Part shown: piece by piece, positions 1-8,588 of the stretch
Layout: each line of letters starts with the position of its first letter
Position numbering within the stretch: position 1 is the first letter of the stretch
NCBI GenBank assembly: GCA_947630895.1
Contig: CANRJJ010000007.1
Location: 1 to 49,468 of the forward strand
Length of the DNA: 49,468 bases
Direction: 5' to 3'
DNA from: an uncultured Wohlfahrtiimonas sp.
GTDB taxonomy: Bacteria > Pseudomonadota > Gammaproteobacteria > Cardiobacteriales > Wohlfahrtiimonadaceae
Notes under the pieces: model-generated
What the model was told of the DNA's origin: nothing
Databases searched by the model: none
Seen by the model: only the letters and a program-made list of their open reading frames with translations
Translations under genes and position numbers: made by a program

Positions 1-621
1 TGTGCCAAGAATATTCAAGCGATTGTGAAAACTAAAAAGACAGAATTACTCTTTTTGGCGCTCTTCTTACGCTTATTAAAAACTGGTGGCCGTGCTGCAG
101 TAATCGTGCCTGATGGTGTTTTATTTGGTTCATCGAAAGCACATAAAGACATTCGCCAACAGATCGTTGAGAATCAAAAATTAGAAGCAATTATTTCGAT
201 GCCTTCAGGCGTGTTTAAACCATATGCTGGTGTTTCTACTGCCATTATGATTTTCACTAAAACAGAATCAGGTGGTACGGATAAAGTTTGGTTCTATGAC
301 ATGCAAGCAGATGGTTATTCATTGGATGATAAACGCAATCAACTCGATAGCGAGAATCATGACAATAACAATATTCCTGACATTATTGCTCGCTTTAAGA
401 ATTTAGCAGCAGAAGCGGATCGTAAACCAACAGAACAAAGCTTTTTAGTGGATAAAGCGGACATTGTGGCGAATGGTTATGATTTGTCGATTAATCGCTA
501 TAAAGAAGTGGTTTATGAAACTGTTGAATATGAAGCTCCAAGCAAAATCTTAGCGGATTTGGAAGCCTTAGAAGCTGAAATTCAGAAAGGCATGTCTGAA
601 TTGAAGGAGCTTTTAAAATAA
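1..621 (+). CDS. hsdM: Type I restriction-modification methyltransferase subunit HsdM (C-terminal part, cut by window edge)
   Basis: The reading frame is already open at base 1, so the gene starts before the window; the first internal GTG (base 25) is not a real start. About 206 C-terminal residues are seen. The segment [20 protein letters not shown] followed by [14 protein letters not shown] is the conserved end of the N6-adenine methylase domain of HsdM, and the tail (residues after about 150 of the visible part) is the helical C-terminus ending in a short coiled coil that contacts HsdS. The catalytic NPPF motif lies outside the window. HsdM methylates adenine in the bipartite target chosen by HsdS, protecting host DNA. 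Its TAA stop overlaps the hsdS ATG by one base (TAATG), so the two are translationally coupled. Family call is secure; the full length cannot be judged. Confidence 0.93.
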   Translation, partial: CAKNIQAIVKTKKTELLFLALFLRLLKTGGRAAVIVPDGVLFGSSKAHKDIRQQIVENQKLEAIISMPSGVFKPYAGVSTAIMIFTKTESGGTDKVWFYDMQADGYSLDDKRNQLDSENHDNNNIPDIIARFKNLAAEADRKPTEQSFLVDKADIVANGYDLSINRYKEVVYETVEYEAPSKILADLEALEAEIQKGMSELKELLK

Positions 622-1688
622 TGAAATATGAGCAATTAGGTAATTTAGTTAAATTAACAAGTGGGTTTGCTTTCAAATCTTCTCTATTTAATACCGATGG
701 CAAAGGATTACCATTAATCAGAATTAGAGATGTTGTTAGAGGATTCTCTGAAACTTATTATTCAGGTGAGTATAAAAAAGATTATTTAATAAAAAATAAT
801 GATGCTCTAATTGGAATGGATGGTGAGTTTAATATAGCTTTATGGAAAGGTGAGAAGGCTTTATTAAACCAACGAGTATGTAAAATAGAATCTAATAATG
901 AACTATTAGATCAAAATTACTTAATCAATTTCTTGCCAAAAGCATTAAAAGATATTGAGGACAAAACTCCTTTTGTTACAGTCAAACATCTATCGATTAA
1001 AGATATTCAAAATATCCAAATCCCACTTCCCCCACTCGAAGAACAACGCAGAATTGCTGAAATTCTCGATAAAGCGGATGCATTAATCCAAAATCGTAAA
1101 AAAGCCATTGAAAAACTCGATGAGCTTTTACAAGCGACTTTTATTGATATGTTTGGGGATCCTGTTACAAATCCAAAAAATTGGCCTCTGGAATTTTGGA
1201 AAAACACTTTAACCATTAAAAATGGTCGAAGCCAAAAAAATGTTATCAACCCTAATGGTAAATATCCAATTTGTGGTAGTGGTGGAATCATGGGATATGC
1301 AGACGATTGGATTACCCCCGCAGGATCAGTCATTATTGGAAGAAAAGGAAATATTAACAAACCAATTTTAATGAATGAAAATTTTTGGAATGTAGATACT
1401 GCATTTGGTTTAGTACCAAATAATAAAACTCTATCTGTGAACTACTTATATTGGTTTTGTAACTTTTATGATTTTGAAAAACACAATAAAACTGTGACAA
1501 TTCCTAGCTTAACTAAATCTGATCTCTTGGAGATAAAAATACCTTTACCTCCTTTTGAACAGCAAGATTTATTTACAACAATATGTCTTGAGATAGAAGC
1601 ACAAAAACAAAAAATGCAGGAACAGTTAGAAGTTCAAGAAACTCTCTTTAAATCATTACAACAACAGGCATTCAGCGGACAATTATAA
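621..1688 (+). CDS. hsdS: Type I restriction-modification specificity subunit HsdS
   Basis: HsdS (355 aa) carries the two target recognition domains (TRDs) that set the DNA sequence cut and methylated by the complex. TRD1 covers about residues 1-135 and closes with IPLPPLEEQRRIAEIL (from about residue 134). A conserved helical spacer then runs to about 180 (KAIEKLDELLQATFIDMFGDP). TRD2 covers about 190-310 and closes with IPLPPFEQQ, followed by the second helical repeat ending QQQAFSGQL. The two half-repeats give the usual internal pseudo-symmetry. The protein is at the short end for the family (usually about 380-450 aa), mainly because TRD2 is compact. It starts at the ATG overlapping the hsdM stop and is 22 nt ahead of hsdR. 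I see no homopolymer tract long enough to suggest phase variation and no nearby second hsdS. Confidence 0.93.
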   Translation: MKYEQLGNLVKLTSGFAFKSSLFNTDGKGLPLIRIRDVVRGFSETYYSGEYKKDYLIKNNDALIGMDGEFNIALWKGEKALLNQRVCKIESNNELLDQNYLINFLPKALKDIEDKTPFVTVKHLSIKDIQNIQIPLPPLEEQRRIAEILDKADALIQNRKKAIEKLDELLQATFIDMFGDPVTNPKNWPLEFWKNTLTIKNGRSQKNVINPNGKYPICGSGGIMGYADDWITPAGSVIIGRKGNINKPILMNENFWNVDTAFGLVPNNKTLSVNYLYWFCNFYDFEKHNKTVTIPSLTKSDLLEIKIPLPPFEQQDLFTTICLEIEAQKQKMQEQLEVQETLFKSLQQQAFSGQL

Positions 1689-1710
1689 TCAACAAAGGAT
1701 AGATATTATT

Positions 1711-4700
1711 ATGAGTAACTTTCAGTTTTTAGAAGCAGACTTTAAACCCCTAGCAGAAACTGCCAAAGGCGCAGAAAAGCTCGTACATATCTATCCTCAA
1801 GCCTCTATTATGTCTGCTCGACACTCTTTGGAAAGATTGCTGTTTTGGCTATATAAATACGACAGAACATTGGTGCAACCTTATGATGCTTCATTGTATA
1901 ACCTACTTTATGATGCAAAATTTAAAGAAGTTGTGCCTCAGTATGTTTGGGACAAAATGGACATCATCCGCATGGCTGGCAACAAAGCTGTGCATGGTCG
2001 CAACTTTAACCAAGTCAGTGCTGAAGAAGCCGTTAAAGTTTTAAGCCAATTGTTTATGATTTATCTGTGGTTTGAACGCACTTACGGCCCTGTTTCTAAA
2101 GATCGTTCTCAAGCAATCTTATTCATGCCGCACTTAATTCCTAACCCTGAGCAGGAGAAGGAAAAAGCCGATAAAGAAGCACTACAAAAAGAATCAGATG
2201 CCTTTGAAAAAGAGCTCGCTGCTGAACATAAAAAACTTCGTGATCGTGAGCAACAGCTTTTTGAATTATCGGCAAGCTTAGAGGAACGCGAACAATTTTT
2301 AGCAAAAATAGATGCTGAATTAGTCCAAAAGCGTGCAGAGATTGAAGCAGCTAAGCTGATTAATAATCAGATTGAAGATACAAATGATTACAACGAAAGC
2401 GATACTCGTAAATATAGAATCGATTTATTACTTGAAGAATCAGGTTGGTATTTAGATAAAAATATTAAAGTAGAAGTACCTGTTCATCATATGCCGAACA
2501 AGACACACGAAGGTGCAGTGGACTATGTTTTATATGATGCTAATGATCTACCTTTAGCGGTTGTTGAGGCAAAGCGTACATCTATTGATCCAAGAGAAGG
2601 ACAACAACAAGCCAAGCTATATGCTGATTCTTTAGAAATCGAAACTGGCCAACGTCCAATTATTTTTTATACCAATGGTTATCAAACTCACATTTGGAAT
2701 GATGTGCAAGGTGGCCCTCCTCGTTTGGTTCATGGATTTTATACGCCAGCAGAACTCAAACGCTTAATGGAAAGACGCAACAATAATCCTGACTTAAGTA
2801 GCTTTCCAATCAATCCTGATATTGTGGGCCGTTATTATCAAATTAGAGCCATTCAGGCATCATTAGCCGCTTATCAACGCAAAGAACGTACAAGCTTGCT
2901 AATCATGGCTACAGGTACAGGAAAAACACGTACTGCCATTGGTTTAGTGGATGTTTTAATGAAAGCTAATGTGGTGCAGAAAGTACTTTTTTTAGCGGAT
3001 CGTACATCTTTGGTTAAACAAGCTGCCAATGCTTTTAAAGCTCATTTACCGAACGCTGCCACTGTGAACTTAGTGGAAGAGAAAGAGCAAAATGGTCGCT
3101 TATACTTTTCTACTTATCAAACGATGATTGGCTTAATTGATACGATGAATGACGATGGTACTCGTAAATACGGCACAGGAATGTTTGATTTAATCATCAT
3201 TGATGAAGCACACAGAAGTGTTTATCAAAAATATGGTGAAATCTTTAAATACTTCGACAGTTTATTGCTCGGTTTAACAGCAACACCAAGAGATGAAGTA
3301 GATCGTGATACCTATAAGCTATTTGGTTTAGAAAGCGGTGTTCCGACCGATTATTATGATTTAGACAGAGCGATTGCAGATGGTTTCTTAGTGCCACCAA
3401 AAGCTTTCTCTGTGCCTTTAAAATTCATGCGTGAAGGCATTAAATATGATGAACTATCTGAGGAGGAAAAAGCTCACTGGGATAGTTTGAACTGGGGAGA
3501 TGAGGAAGAAATACCTGATGAAGTGAATGCTTCACAAATCAATAAGAAACTCTACAACGATGACACCATTGATAAAATGCTGAAACATTTGATGGAAAAC
3601 GGTATCAAAGTTGAAGGTGGAGATGTATTAGGTAAAACCATTATCTTTGCCGTCAACCAAAAACATGCCAATTTTATCGCTGAGCGTTTTAATCACCACT
3701 ACCCTATATATGATGGCAAGTTTGCGAGAGTGGTCACGCATGCCACCAAATATGCTCAAAGCTTAATTGATGATTTTAGTAAAAAGTCTCTGCCTGAACC
3801 ACAAATTGCCATCTCAGTAGATATGCTCGATACAGGTATCGATGTACCTGAAGTGGTTAATCTCGTATTTTTCAAAGCAGTTCGATCTAAAGTTAAATTT
3901 ATGCAGATGATCGGCCGAGGCACCCGTTTATGCGAAGATCTATTTGCACCAGGCAGCAATAAATCTGAGTTTTTTATTTTTGATTACTGCTCCAATTTTG
4001 AATATTTCAATGAAAATCCACAAGGTGCTGCAACTTCGATTGTTGAGCCCATTAGTCAAAGACTATTTAAAGCGAGAGTTAATATTCTTAATTTATTAAA
4101 TTCACCTGATTATCAATTGGCTGATGCTGAGACTATGCGTGAAGAAATAAAAGAAATACTCCACTTAGAAGTGGCTGCAATGAATACTGATAATTTCATT
4201 GTGCGTTCTGAATTGGAACACGTAGAGCATTTTCAGGTAAAAGAGTCTTGGGATACTTTAGATGAAATTGCAGTTGCAACATTAAGAGAACAGATTTCTA
4301 AACTACCTTCTGAGCTACCGCAGGATTCATTAGAAGCAAAGCTCTTTGATATGCTCTGTTATAACTTAATGTTGGCGGTTATAGAGCAAAATCAGCCCAT
4401 TGATATATATTCAGGGAAAATTATTGAAATTGCAGCTTTACTTGAAGAAAAGGCAAATATTCCAATTGTTGCCGCACAAATTGAATTAATCCAAGACATT
4501 CAAACCGAATCATTCTGGGAAGATATTACACTTAGCATTATTGATAATATGCGTAAACGCATTCGTAACTTAGTAAAGCTCATTGAAAAAACCACTTCCA
4601 CAATCGTTTACACAGAATTAACTGATGAAATTGGTGAAGCTCAATCAATTGAAATACCAATAGTTTCAAGTGGGGTAAATCTTGCTCAATACCGTAAACG

Positions 4701-5151
4701 AGTTGAAAGCTTTATCAAGGCTAATGAAAATCACGTGACAATTGCAAAACTTAAAAAAGGTTTGCCACTTACAAACTCTGATCTCAATGAGTTAGAGCAA
4801 TTTGTATTTAATGCCAAAGAAGTTGAGAACAAAGATAAATTCACCGCAAGCTTTGGTGCTGAACAGTCATTGCCACAATTCATTCGTTCTTTAGTGGGCT
4901 TAGATAAAGCAGCAGTTCAACAAGCTTTTTCAAAGTATCTCACTGGGACAACGTACAACGAAAAACAAATTCGATTCATTGAAATGATCATCGATCAACT
5001 GACTCAAAATGGTGTATTAGATTCAGGCCGCTTATATGAGCAACCTTTCAAAGGCCTCAGCCCTAAAGGCGTAGATGGCGTATTTAACATGAAAGATGCC
5101 GATGAAATTTTCAACATAGTAGAGGAGTTGAGTGAGATTAAGATTGCTTAA
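1711..5151 (+). CDS. hsdR: Type I restriction endonuclease subunit HsdR (EcoEI-like)
   Basis: Motor and nuclease subunit (1146 aa) of the type I complex, which translocates and cleaves unmethylated DNA. Residues about 1-130 look like a DUF4145-type helical domain (SARHSLERLLFWLY, then IIRMAGNKAVHG), followed by a charged coiled coil at about 145-220. The PD-(D/E)xK nuclease core is visible as D271 with E286-A-K288. The helicase has Walker A MATGTGKT (K405), DEAH box at D498-E-A-H501 and motif VI-like MQMIGRGTRL. The C-terminus matches the EcoEI-type R-subunit domain that binds HsdM/HsdS. Length is normal for this subtype. The ATG is preceded by AAAGGA at a rather long distance. The frame is intact, so with hsdM and hsdS the system looks functional. 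Confidence 0.95.
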   Translation: MSNFQFLEADFKPLAETAKGAEKLVHIYPQASIMSARHSLERLLFWLYKYDRTLVQPYDASLYNLLYDAKFKEVVPQYVWDKMDIIRMAGNKAVHGRNFNQVSAEEAVKVLSQLFMIYLWFERTYGPVSKDRSQAILFMPHLIPNPEQEKEKADKEALQKESDAFEKELAAEHKKLRDREQQLFELSASLEEREQFLAKIDAELVQKRAEIEAAKLINNQIEDTNDYNESDTRKYRIDLLLEESGWYLDKNIKVEVPVHHMPNKTHEGAVDYVLYDANDLPLAVVEAKRTSIDPREGQQQAKLYADSLEIETGQRPIIFYTNGYQTHIWNDVQGGPPRLVHGFYTPAELKRLMERRNNNPDLSSFPINPDIVGRYYQIRAIQASLAAYQRKERTSLLIMATGTGKTRTAIGLVDVLMKANVVQKVLFLADRTSLVKQAANAFKAHLPNAATVNLVEEKEQNGRLYFSTYQTMIGLIDTMNDDGTRKYGTGMFDLIIIDEAHRSVYQKYGEIFKYFDSLLLGLTATPRDEVDRDTYKLFGLESGVPTDYYDLDRAIADGFLVPPKAFSVPLKFMREGIKYDELSEEEKAHWDSLNWGDEEEIPDEVNASQINKKLYNDDTIDKMLKHLMENGIKVEGGDVLGKTIIFAVNQKHANFIAERFNHHYPIYDGKFARVVTHATKYAQSLIDDFSKKSLPEPQIAISVDMLDTGIDVPEVVNLVFFKAVRSKVKFMQMIGRGTRLCEDLFAPGSNKSEFFIFDYCSNFEYFNENPQGAATSIVEPISQRLFKARVNILNLLNSPDYQLADAETMREEIKEILHLEVAAMNTDNFIVRSELEHVEHFQVKESWDTLDEIAVATLREQISKLPSELPQDSLEAKLFDMLCYNLMLAVIEQNQPIDIYSGKIIEIAALLEEKANIPIVAAQIELIQDIQTESFWEDITLSIIDNMRKRIRNLVKLIEKTTSTIVYTELTDEIGEAQSIEIPIVSSGVNLAQYRKRVESFIKANENHVTIAKLKKGLPLTNSDLNELEQFVFNAKEVENKDKFTASFGAEQSLPQFIRSLVGLDKAAVQQAFSKYLTGTTYNEKQIRFIEMIIDQLTQNGVLDSGRLYEQPFKGLSPKGVDGVFNMKDADEIFNIVEELSEIKIA

Positions 5152-5262
5152 TGTTAAAACCAAATCTCGAAAAATTTTTAGGGGTTGAGTTATAAGCAAT
5201 ATATTTATGTAGAATGATAATCTATGGTAACTCTTAATTATTTGCTATTAAAAAAACTCATG

Positions 5263-6192
5263 CTATTTTTTTTTTAAATTAAAATGTAGTGAGCACTCTT
5301 TATTGACTTCTTCAATATCTAACAAGTTTTCTATAGAGTAACAAATAATAATATTATATTGCTCTGATTTACAATCTGGCGCTTTCTTTATTAACTCATC
5401 TATTTTGTGAGAGTTCCTAATAATAATTTCTTGTTTTTGATTTTGGAGATTCTGTATATATAGGGCAAGGTAATTATTAAATTTATTCCGTTGAATAACA
5501 GAATTTATAGAAGAATTATCTGCACTGACTCCTCCCAATATATAACTTTTTCCTTTACTTGTTGTGACTGCGGTATTAACTCTAGCTTTTCTTAAATGTT
5601 TTATTCCATCTTCATCATAAGTAGCAACTACATTTCCATGTAGTTTATGAGGCTCAAGTAATTGAGGCCAATTATCTTCGATAACATTAATAATTTCTAA
5701 TTTGGACCAATCTGTTTTATGTTTATATATACCAATTAAATATATATTGCTATTGTCAACTTTAGCAAAAATCAATTCATTTGTGCCTTTTACAAGGCTT
5801 TGATATTTGGGATCTGGCTTTGTACCTAAATGAAAATGATGAATACCCCAATGTGAATATAGATCATCCGACGTTCCAGCGATCGCACTATTAATTTTTC
5901 TAGATTGATATTTTGTTAATGAGTTTCCTTGTTCACAATCGCTAATAAATTGCCTTAAACCAGCCTGAAGTTCATTATTTAAGCTACATGTCTTGAATTG
6001 TTTAGAATAATGTACAACTCTTTTTTGTGGGCTAATTTGCCTAGCTTGCCATTTAAAAAATTCTAAAAGTATTGTGTCATTATCGTCACCTTCACTAAAT
6101 TTTATATCATTATCTTCAAATAGTTCTTTAATTTGAAAAATTACATCTGACAATAAATCAACTTCTAAGATCACATTAAAATTTTTATACAT
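5263..6192 (-). CDS. Unknown protein with a clustered-histidine motif, beside the type I R-M operon
   Basis: I do not recognise this 309-aa protein. It lies tail to tail with hsdR and is visibly more AT-rich than the genes to its right. It has no signal peptide and no membrane segment, so it should be cytoplasmic. The most striking stretch is LYSHWGIHHFHLGTK, which places H114, H118, H119 and H121 close together and could bind metal or be catalytic. It is followed by LIFAKV, a strand YLIGIYKHKTDW (H158) and NWPQLL, a strand/His order that looks conserved rather than random. The C-terminus is Lys-rich (FNLKKK), encoded by a long A-run. The ATG at 6192 is the only plausible start, although the ribosome site is weak. 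Its position in a restriction island suggests a defence or toxin-like role, but this is inference from context only. Confidence 0.6.
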   Translation of the reverse strand: MYKNFNVILEVDLLSDVIFQIKELFEDNDIKFSEGDDNDTILLEFFKWQARQISPQKRVVHYSKQFKTCSLNNELQAGLRQFISDCEQGNSLTKYQSRKINSAIAGTSDDLYSHWGIHHFHLGTKPDPKYQSLVKGTNELIFAKVDNSNIYLIGIYKHKTDWSKLEIINVIEDNWPQLLEPHKLHGNVVATYDEDGIKHLRKARVNTAVTTSKGKSYILGGVSADNSSINSVIQRNKFNNYLALYIQNLQNQKQEIIIRNSHKIDELIKKAPDCKSEQYNIIICYSIENLLDIEEVNKECSLHFNLKKK

Positions 6193-6247
6193 AATAATTC
6201 GGTAATCCTTCTAAAATAAAATTTATCTCTTATGGCCTACAAGTGGC

Positions 6248-6327
6248 TACTATTTTTATCCGAATAAAAGCTAATAATTAATCATATAGGTCATTACCTC
6301 ATCTCCTATAGCAAAATAAAAATAGTA
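6248..6327. promoter_or_regulatory. AT-rich upstream region with a 12-bp inverted repeat
   Basis: The interval 6193-6405, upstream of the unknown gene at 5263-6192, has no gene. It contains TACTATTTTTAT at 6248-6259 and its exact reverse complement at 6316-6327, with another partial copy (AAAAATAGTA) about 10 bases further on. Such spaced repeats could be operator half-sites, but the region is so AT-rich that chance is a real alternative. Confidence 0.3.
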
Positions 6328-6405
6328 TAAAAAATAGTAACTATACTAATTTCAACTTATTGATATAAATCGTATATATTATATTTAGTATATTATATAG
6401 GGTTA

Positions 6406-6555
6406 TTATTCTTGGTCGGCATTTTCAGAGCGATCGCCTAAACTCGCTGCCCAAGCAACTTTCTGAGTGATTTCAGGTCGCTCTATGCGCCATAAATGAT
6501 CCAATTCTGCTTTTAATTTATCAAAGCCTTCAGGAGTAATTAAATTTGTTTTCAT
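6406..6555 (-). pseudogene. greB: Truncated greB remnant (N-terminal 49 codons)
   Basis: A short minus-strand frame begins [20 protein letters not shown] and continues through [19 protein letters not shown] to [10 protein letters not shown], then stops (TAATAA). This closely matches the N-terminus of transcript-cleavage factor GreB (ITPEGxxKLKxEL, [29 protein letters not shown]). Normal GreB is about 160 aa. Here the first arm of the coiled coil is cut just after the SENAD motif, which includes the acidic residues needed for RNA cleavage. Everything 3' of the break is AT-rich sequence of the restriction island, and no 3' half of greB is found in the window. It is best read as a scar left when the island joined this locus. 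A complete greB may exist elsewhere. Whether the 49-aa peptide is made is unknown. Confidence 0.8.
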
Positions 6556-6584
6556 CAATGACTTTTAACCTTGCCATAAAAATC

Positions 6585-6616
6585 GCCATGATTACTATTT
6601 GTGTAGCAATCATGGC
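6585..6616 (-). terminator. Rho-independent terminator downstream of the first Tsx-like gene
   Basis: GCCATGATTACT pairs with AGCAATCATGGC (one mismatch) around a short loop. On the minus strand the stem is followed by GATTTTTATGG. It lies between the Tsx-like gene and the greB remnant and would end the channel-gene transcript. Confidence 0.65.
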
Positions 6617-6677
6617 TTTATTAGTGTTTACACGGCTGTCATTTTAATACTTTTATAATTATTATGTTTTTTATCTC

Positions 6678-7502
6678 TTAAAAGTGATACTTCACTTGTA
6701 ATGTGTAAGACTTCTGAGTCGACCCGCCTTTTGAATCTCGGCGATTATCATTGTTATATTTATTTCTCCAATACTGCACACCAACGCCCAATTTAAAACC
6801 GCCTTCTTCACCGATATCGTGAATATAGTTCAATGTTGCCAATGTTTGAGGCTTTGTATTGATGCCAAAACCATCATCACCCATCGCACCAATGTGATCC
6901 ACCATTCCCTCAATAGCACCGCGCGAAGACACAGGAATATTCCACAATGCATAAGCTGCATACGTTGTTTTAAAATCAAAGTTTTTGCCAGTAATTGCGT
7001 TATGGTTACGCTCTTTATAGGCATCCACGCCGATATTCACAAAACCAACTGGCACAGCTAAATCAACACTGATACCTAAACGCACTTTTTTAGGACTTGG
7101 CTTTAAGACGGTATTTTTATGTGCATAATCGATTCGACCATTCACATACCAATCTTTAATCACTGCATTGCTTAAATCAGCGCCCGTTAATACAGATAAA
7201 GAAAATGAACGCTTATAAAAAATATAAATTTCAGTCGCACCTTTTCCACTTTCTGTCGGATCAGATTTAGTTGATAACAATAAATCAGATACAAATAAGT
7301 TAGTACCAAATCTATCACCGCTGATGTGCGTGAAATTCAATACCGTTTTAGTCACATCTTTTGCATTTTCAGGCTCGCGATATTTATTCCCCCAACTCAC
7401 TCCTACTGAATTGTCATACCAATCTACTGCGTGCGCATTGTGTAAAAATGCCGTTAACATTAATGCAGAAGCCAAACCGATTTTATTTTTATTTAACTTC
7501 AT
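6678..7502 (-). CDS. Tsx-like nucleoside-specific outer-membrane channel (copy 1)
   Basis: Predicted outer-membrane beta-barrel (274 aa) of the Channel_Tsx type, which lets nucleosides through the outer membrane. It has an N-terminal signal peptide (KIGLASALMLTAFLHNAHA, cleavage near residue 25). The mature start is VDWYDNSVGVSWGNKYREP and is followed by FTHISGDRFGTNLF, matching the conserved Tsx N-terminus. The protein ends in aromatic-rich strands and a C-terminal Phe (QVKYHF), the signal for barrel assembly. I chose the ATG at 7502 because GGAGGGG lies just upstream; a TTG 15 bases earlier overlaps that ribosome site. It is 38 nt downstream of a close paralogue in the same direction. Neighbouring guanine deaminase and a UrtR-like regulator support a nucleoside or purine substrate, though the exact ligand is not shown. 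Confidence 0.75.
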   Translation of the reverse strand: MKLNKNKIGLASALMLTAFLHNAHAVDWYDNSVGVSWGNKYREPENAKDVTKTVLNFTHISGDRFGTNLFVSDLLLSTKSDPTESGKGATEIYIFYKRSFSLSVLTGADLSNAVIKDWYVNGRIDYAHKNTVLKPSPKKVRLGISVDLAVPVGFVNIGVDAYKERNHNAITGKNFDFKTTYAAYALWNIPVSSRGAIEGMVDHIGAMGDDGFGINTKPQTLATLNYIHDIGEEGGFKLGVGVQYWRNKYNNDNRRDSKGGSTQKSYTLQVKYHF

Positions 7503-7540
7503 ATTGTCCCCTCCCAAGGATTATTTACATTTTTTATTTA

Positions 7541-8359
7541 TTAAAAGTGATAACGTAACTGCAACATGTATGCATTTTCTGTTGAACCTTTACGTGGATC
7601 ACGACGATTGTCACTACCATATTTATTTCTAAAATATTGATAGCTCACACCCGCTTTTAAGCCTTTGCTAATTTCATGCATATAGCCTAATCTCACGATC
7701 GTCATTGGTTTGGTTTCATTGCCAAAACCATCTTTCCCTTGACGACCAATATGGTCAAACATCCCTTCAATCGCGCCTTTTGATGACACAGGGATATTCA
7801 TACCACCCCAAATTGCATAAGTTGTTTTAAAACTAAAATTCCCAACCGTTAGTCTATTGTGTGTACGATTGTGATAAGCATCCACACCAAGACTTAAGTT
7901 ACCTTTAGGAATTGCAAAAGTTGTACTGATACCAACACGCACTTTCTTAGGTCTAGTTTCAACCGCAGAGTCTTTACGACCAATGTCGAAACGTGCATTT
8001 AAAAACCAATCTTTAAATACAGAGTTACCCAATTTATAACCAGTCAAAGCAGACAATGAAAATGCACGTTTATACAAAGCATAAACTTCTCTTGCACCAT
8101 CACCATTTCTTGATGGATCTGATTTGGTAGAAAATAACATTTCAGCTACAAATAGGTTGGTACCGAAGCGATCACCACTGATGTGCGTAAAATTGACTGT
8201 TGTTTTTGTTACATCACGCGGGTTATTTGGCTCTCTATACTTATTTCCCCATGTCACACCAACTGAGTTGTCTTGCCAATCTAATGCGTTTACATTTTGT
8301 AGTAAAACTGTACACATTAGCGCAGACATAATGCCTATTTGTGTTGCTTTTAACTTCAT
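7541..8359 (-). CDS. Tsx-like nucleoside-specific outer-membrane channel (copy 2)
   Basis: Tandem paralogue (272 aa) of the gene at 6678-7502, more than half identical by eye along its length. Shared segments include DNSVGV, WGNKYREP, NFTHISGDRFGTNLFV, STKSDP and the NIPVSS/GAIEGM/DHIG strands. It carries its own signal peptide (IGIMSALMCTVLLQNVNA) and terminal Phe (QLRYHF). The ATG at 8359 is preceded by GGGGAG; an upstream in-frame start 27 codons earlier would place a charged segment before the signal peptide and is rejected. The 38-nt gap to copy 1 without a terminator suggests one transcript. Differences are spread over the loops, so the two may differ in ligand or pore size. Confidence 0.75.
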   Translation of the reverse strand: MKLKATQIGIMSALMCTVLLQNVNALDWQDNSVGVTWGNKYREPNNPRDVTKTTVNFTHISGDRFGTNLFVAEMLFSTKSDPSRNGDGAREVYALYKRAFSLSALTGYKLGNSVFKDWFLNARFDIGRKDSAVETRPKKVRVGISTTFAIPKGNLSLGVDAYHNRTHNRLTVGNFSFKTTYAIWGGMNIPVSSKGAIEGMFDHIGRQGKDGFGNETKPMTIVRLGYMHEISKGLKAGVSYQYFRNKYGSDNRRDPRKGSTENAYMLQLRYHF

Positions 8360-8588
8360 CCCTACTCCCCGAAATCTTTTCGTATTGAAACCTTTGTAAT
8401 ATTCGGATTTTGGCGAAGATAATACCAATGACTTTATCACTACAAACTCATAACCAATTAGCTATATATATCTAAATAGAGTGAGAATAATTACAATAAT
8501 TCATAGCAGATATATAAATATTTGGTATAGCTCTTTCAAAAAAAACGTCTACTTTAGTACTACATCTCATAGTCTGTAGGAGAAGATT
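8360..8588. promoter_or_regulatory. Divergent promoter region between the Tsx-like genes and the LysR gene
   Basis: This 229-bp AT-rich gap must hold the promoters for both directions. A 9-bp perfect inverted pair TATATATCT (8465-8473) and AGATATATA (8508-8516) flanks an imperfect dyad GAATAATTACAATAATTC, a layout compatible with LysR-type half-sites. No clear consensus -35/-10 pair stands out. LysR genes usually control a divergent neighbour, so the Tsx-like pair is the expected target. Confidence 0.4.

Noticed and set aside
621-1688. Possible phase-variable or multi-copy hsdS switching
   Set aside because: No long homopolymer or tandem repeat in hsdS and no recombinase or spare hsdS fragment in view; the left side is outside the window.
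6340-6420. Attachment site or XerCD dif-like site at the island edge
   Set aside because: The AT-rich palindromic run near 6375-6400 has no match to dif and no direct repeat elsewhere in the window.
8124-8399. Plus-strand frame opposite the second Tsx-like gene
   Set aside because: Antisense to the signal peptide and first strands of a supported outer-membrane channel gene; no ribosome site.
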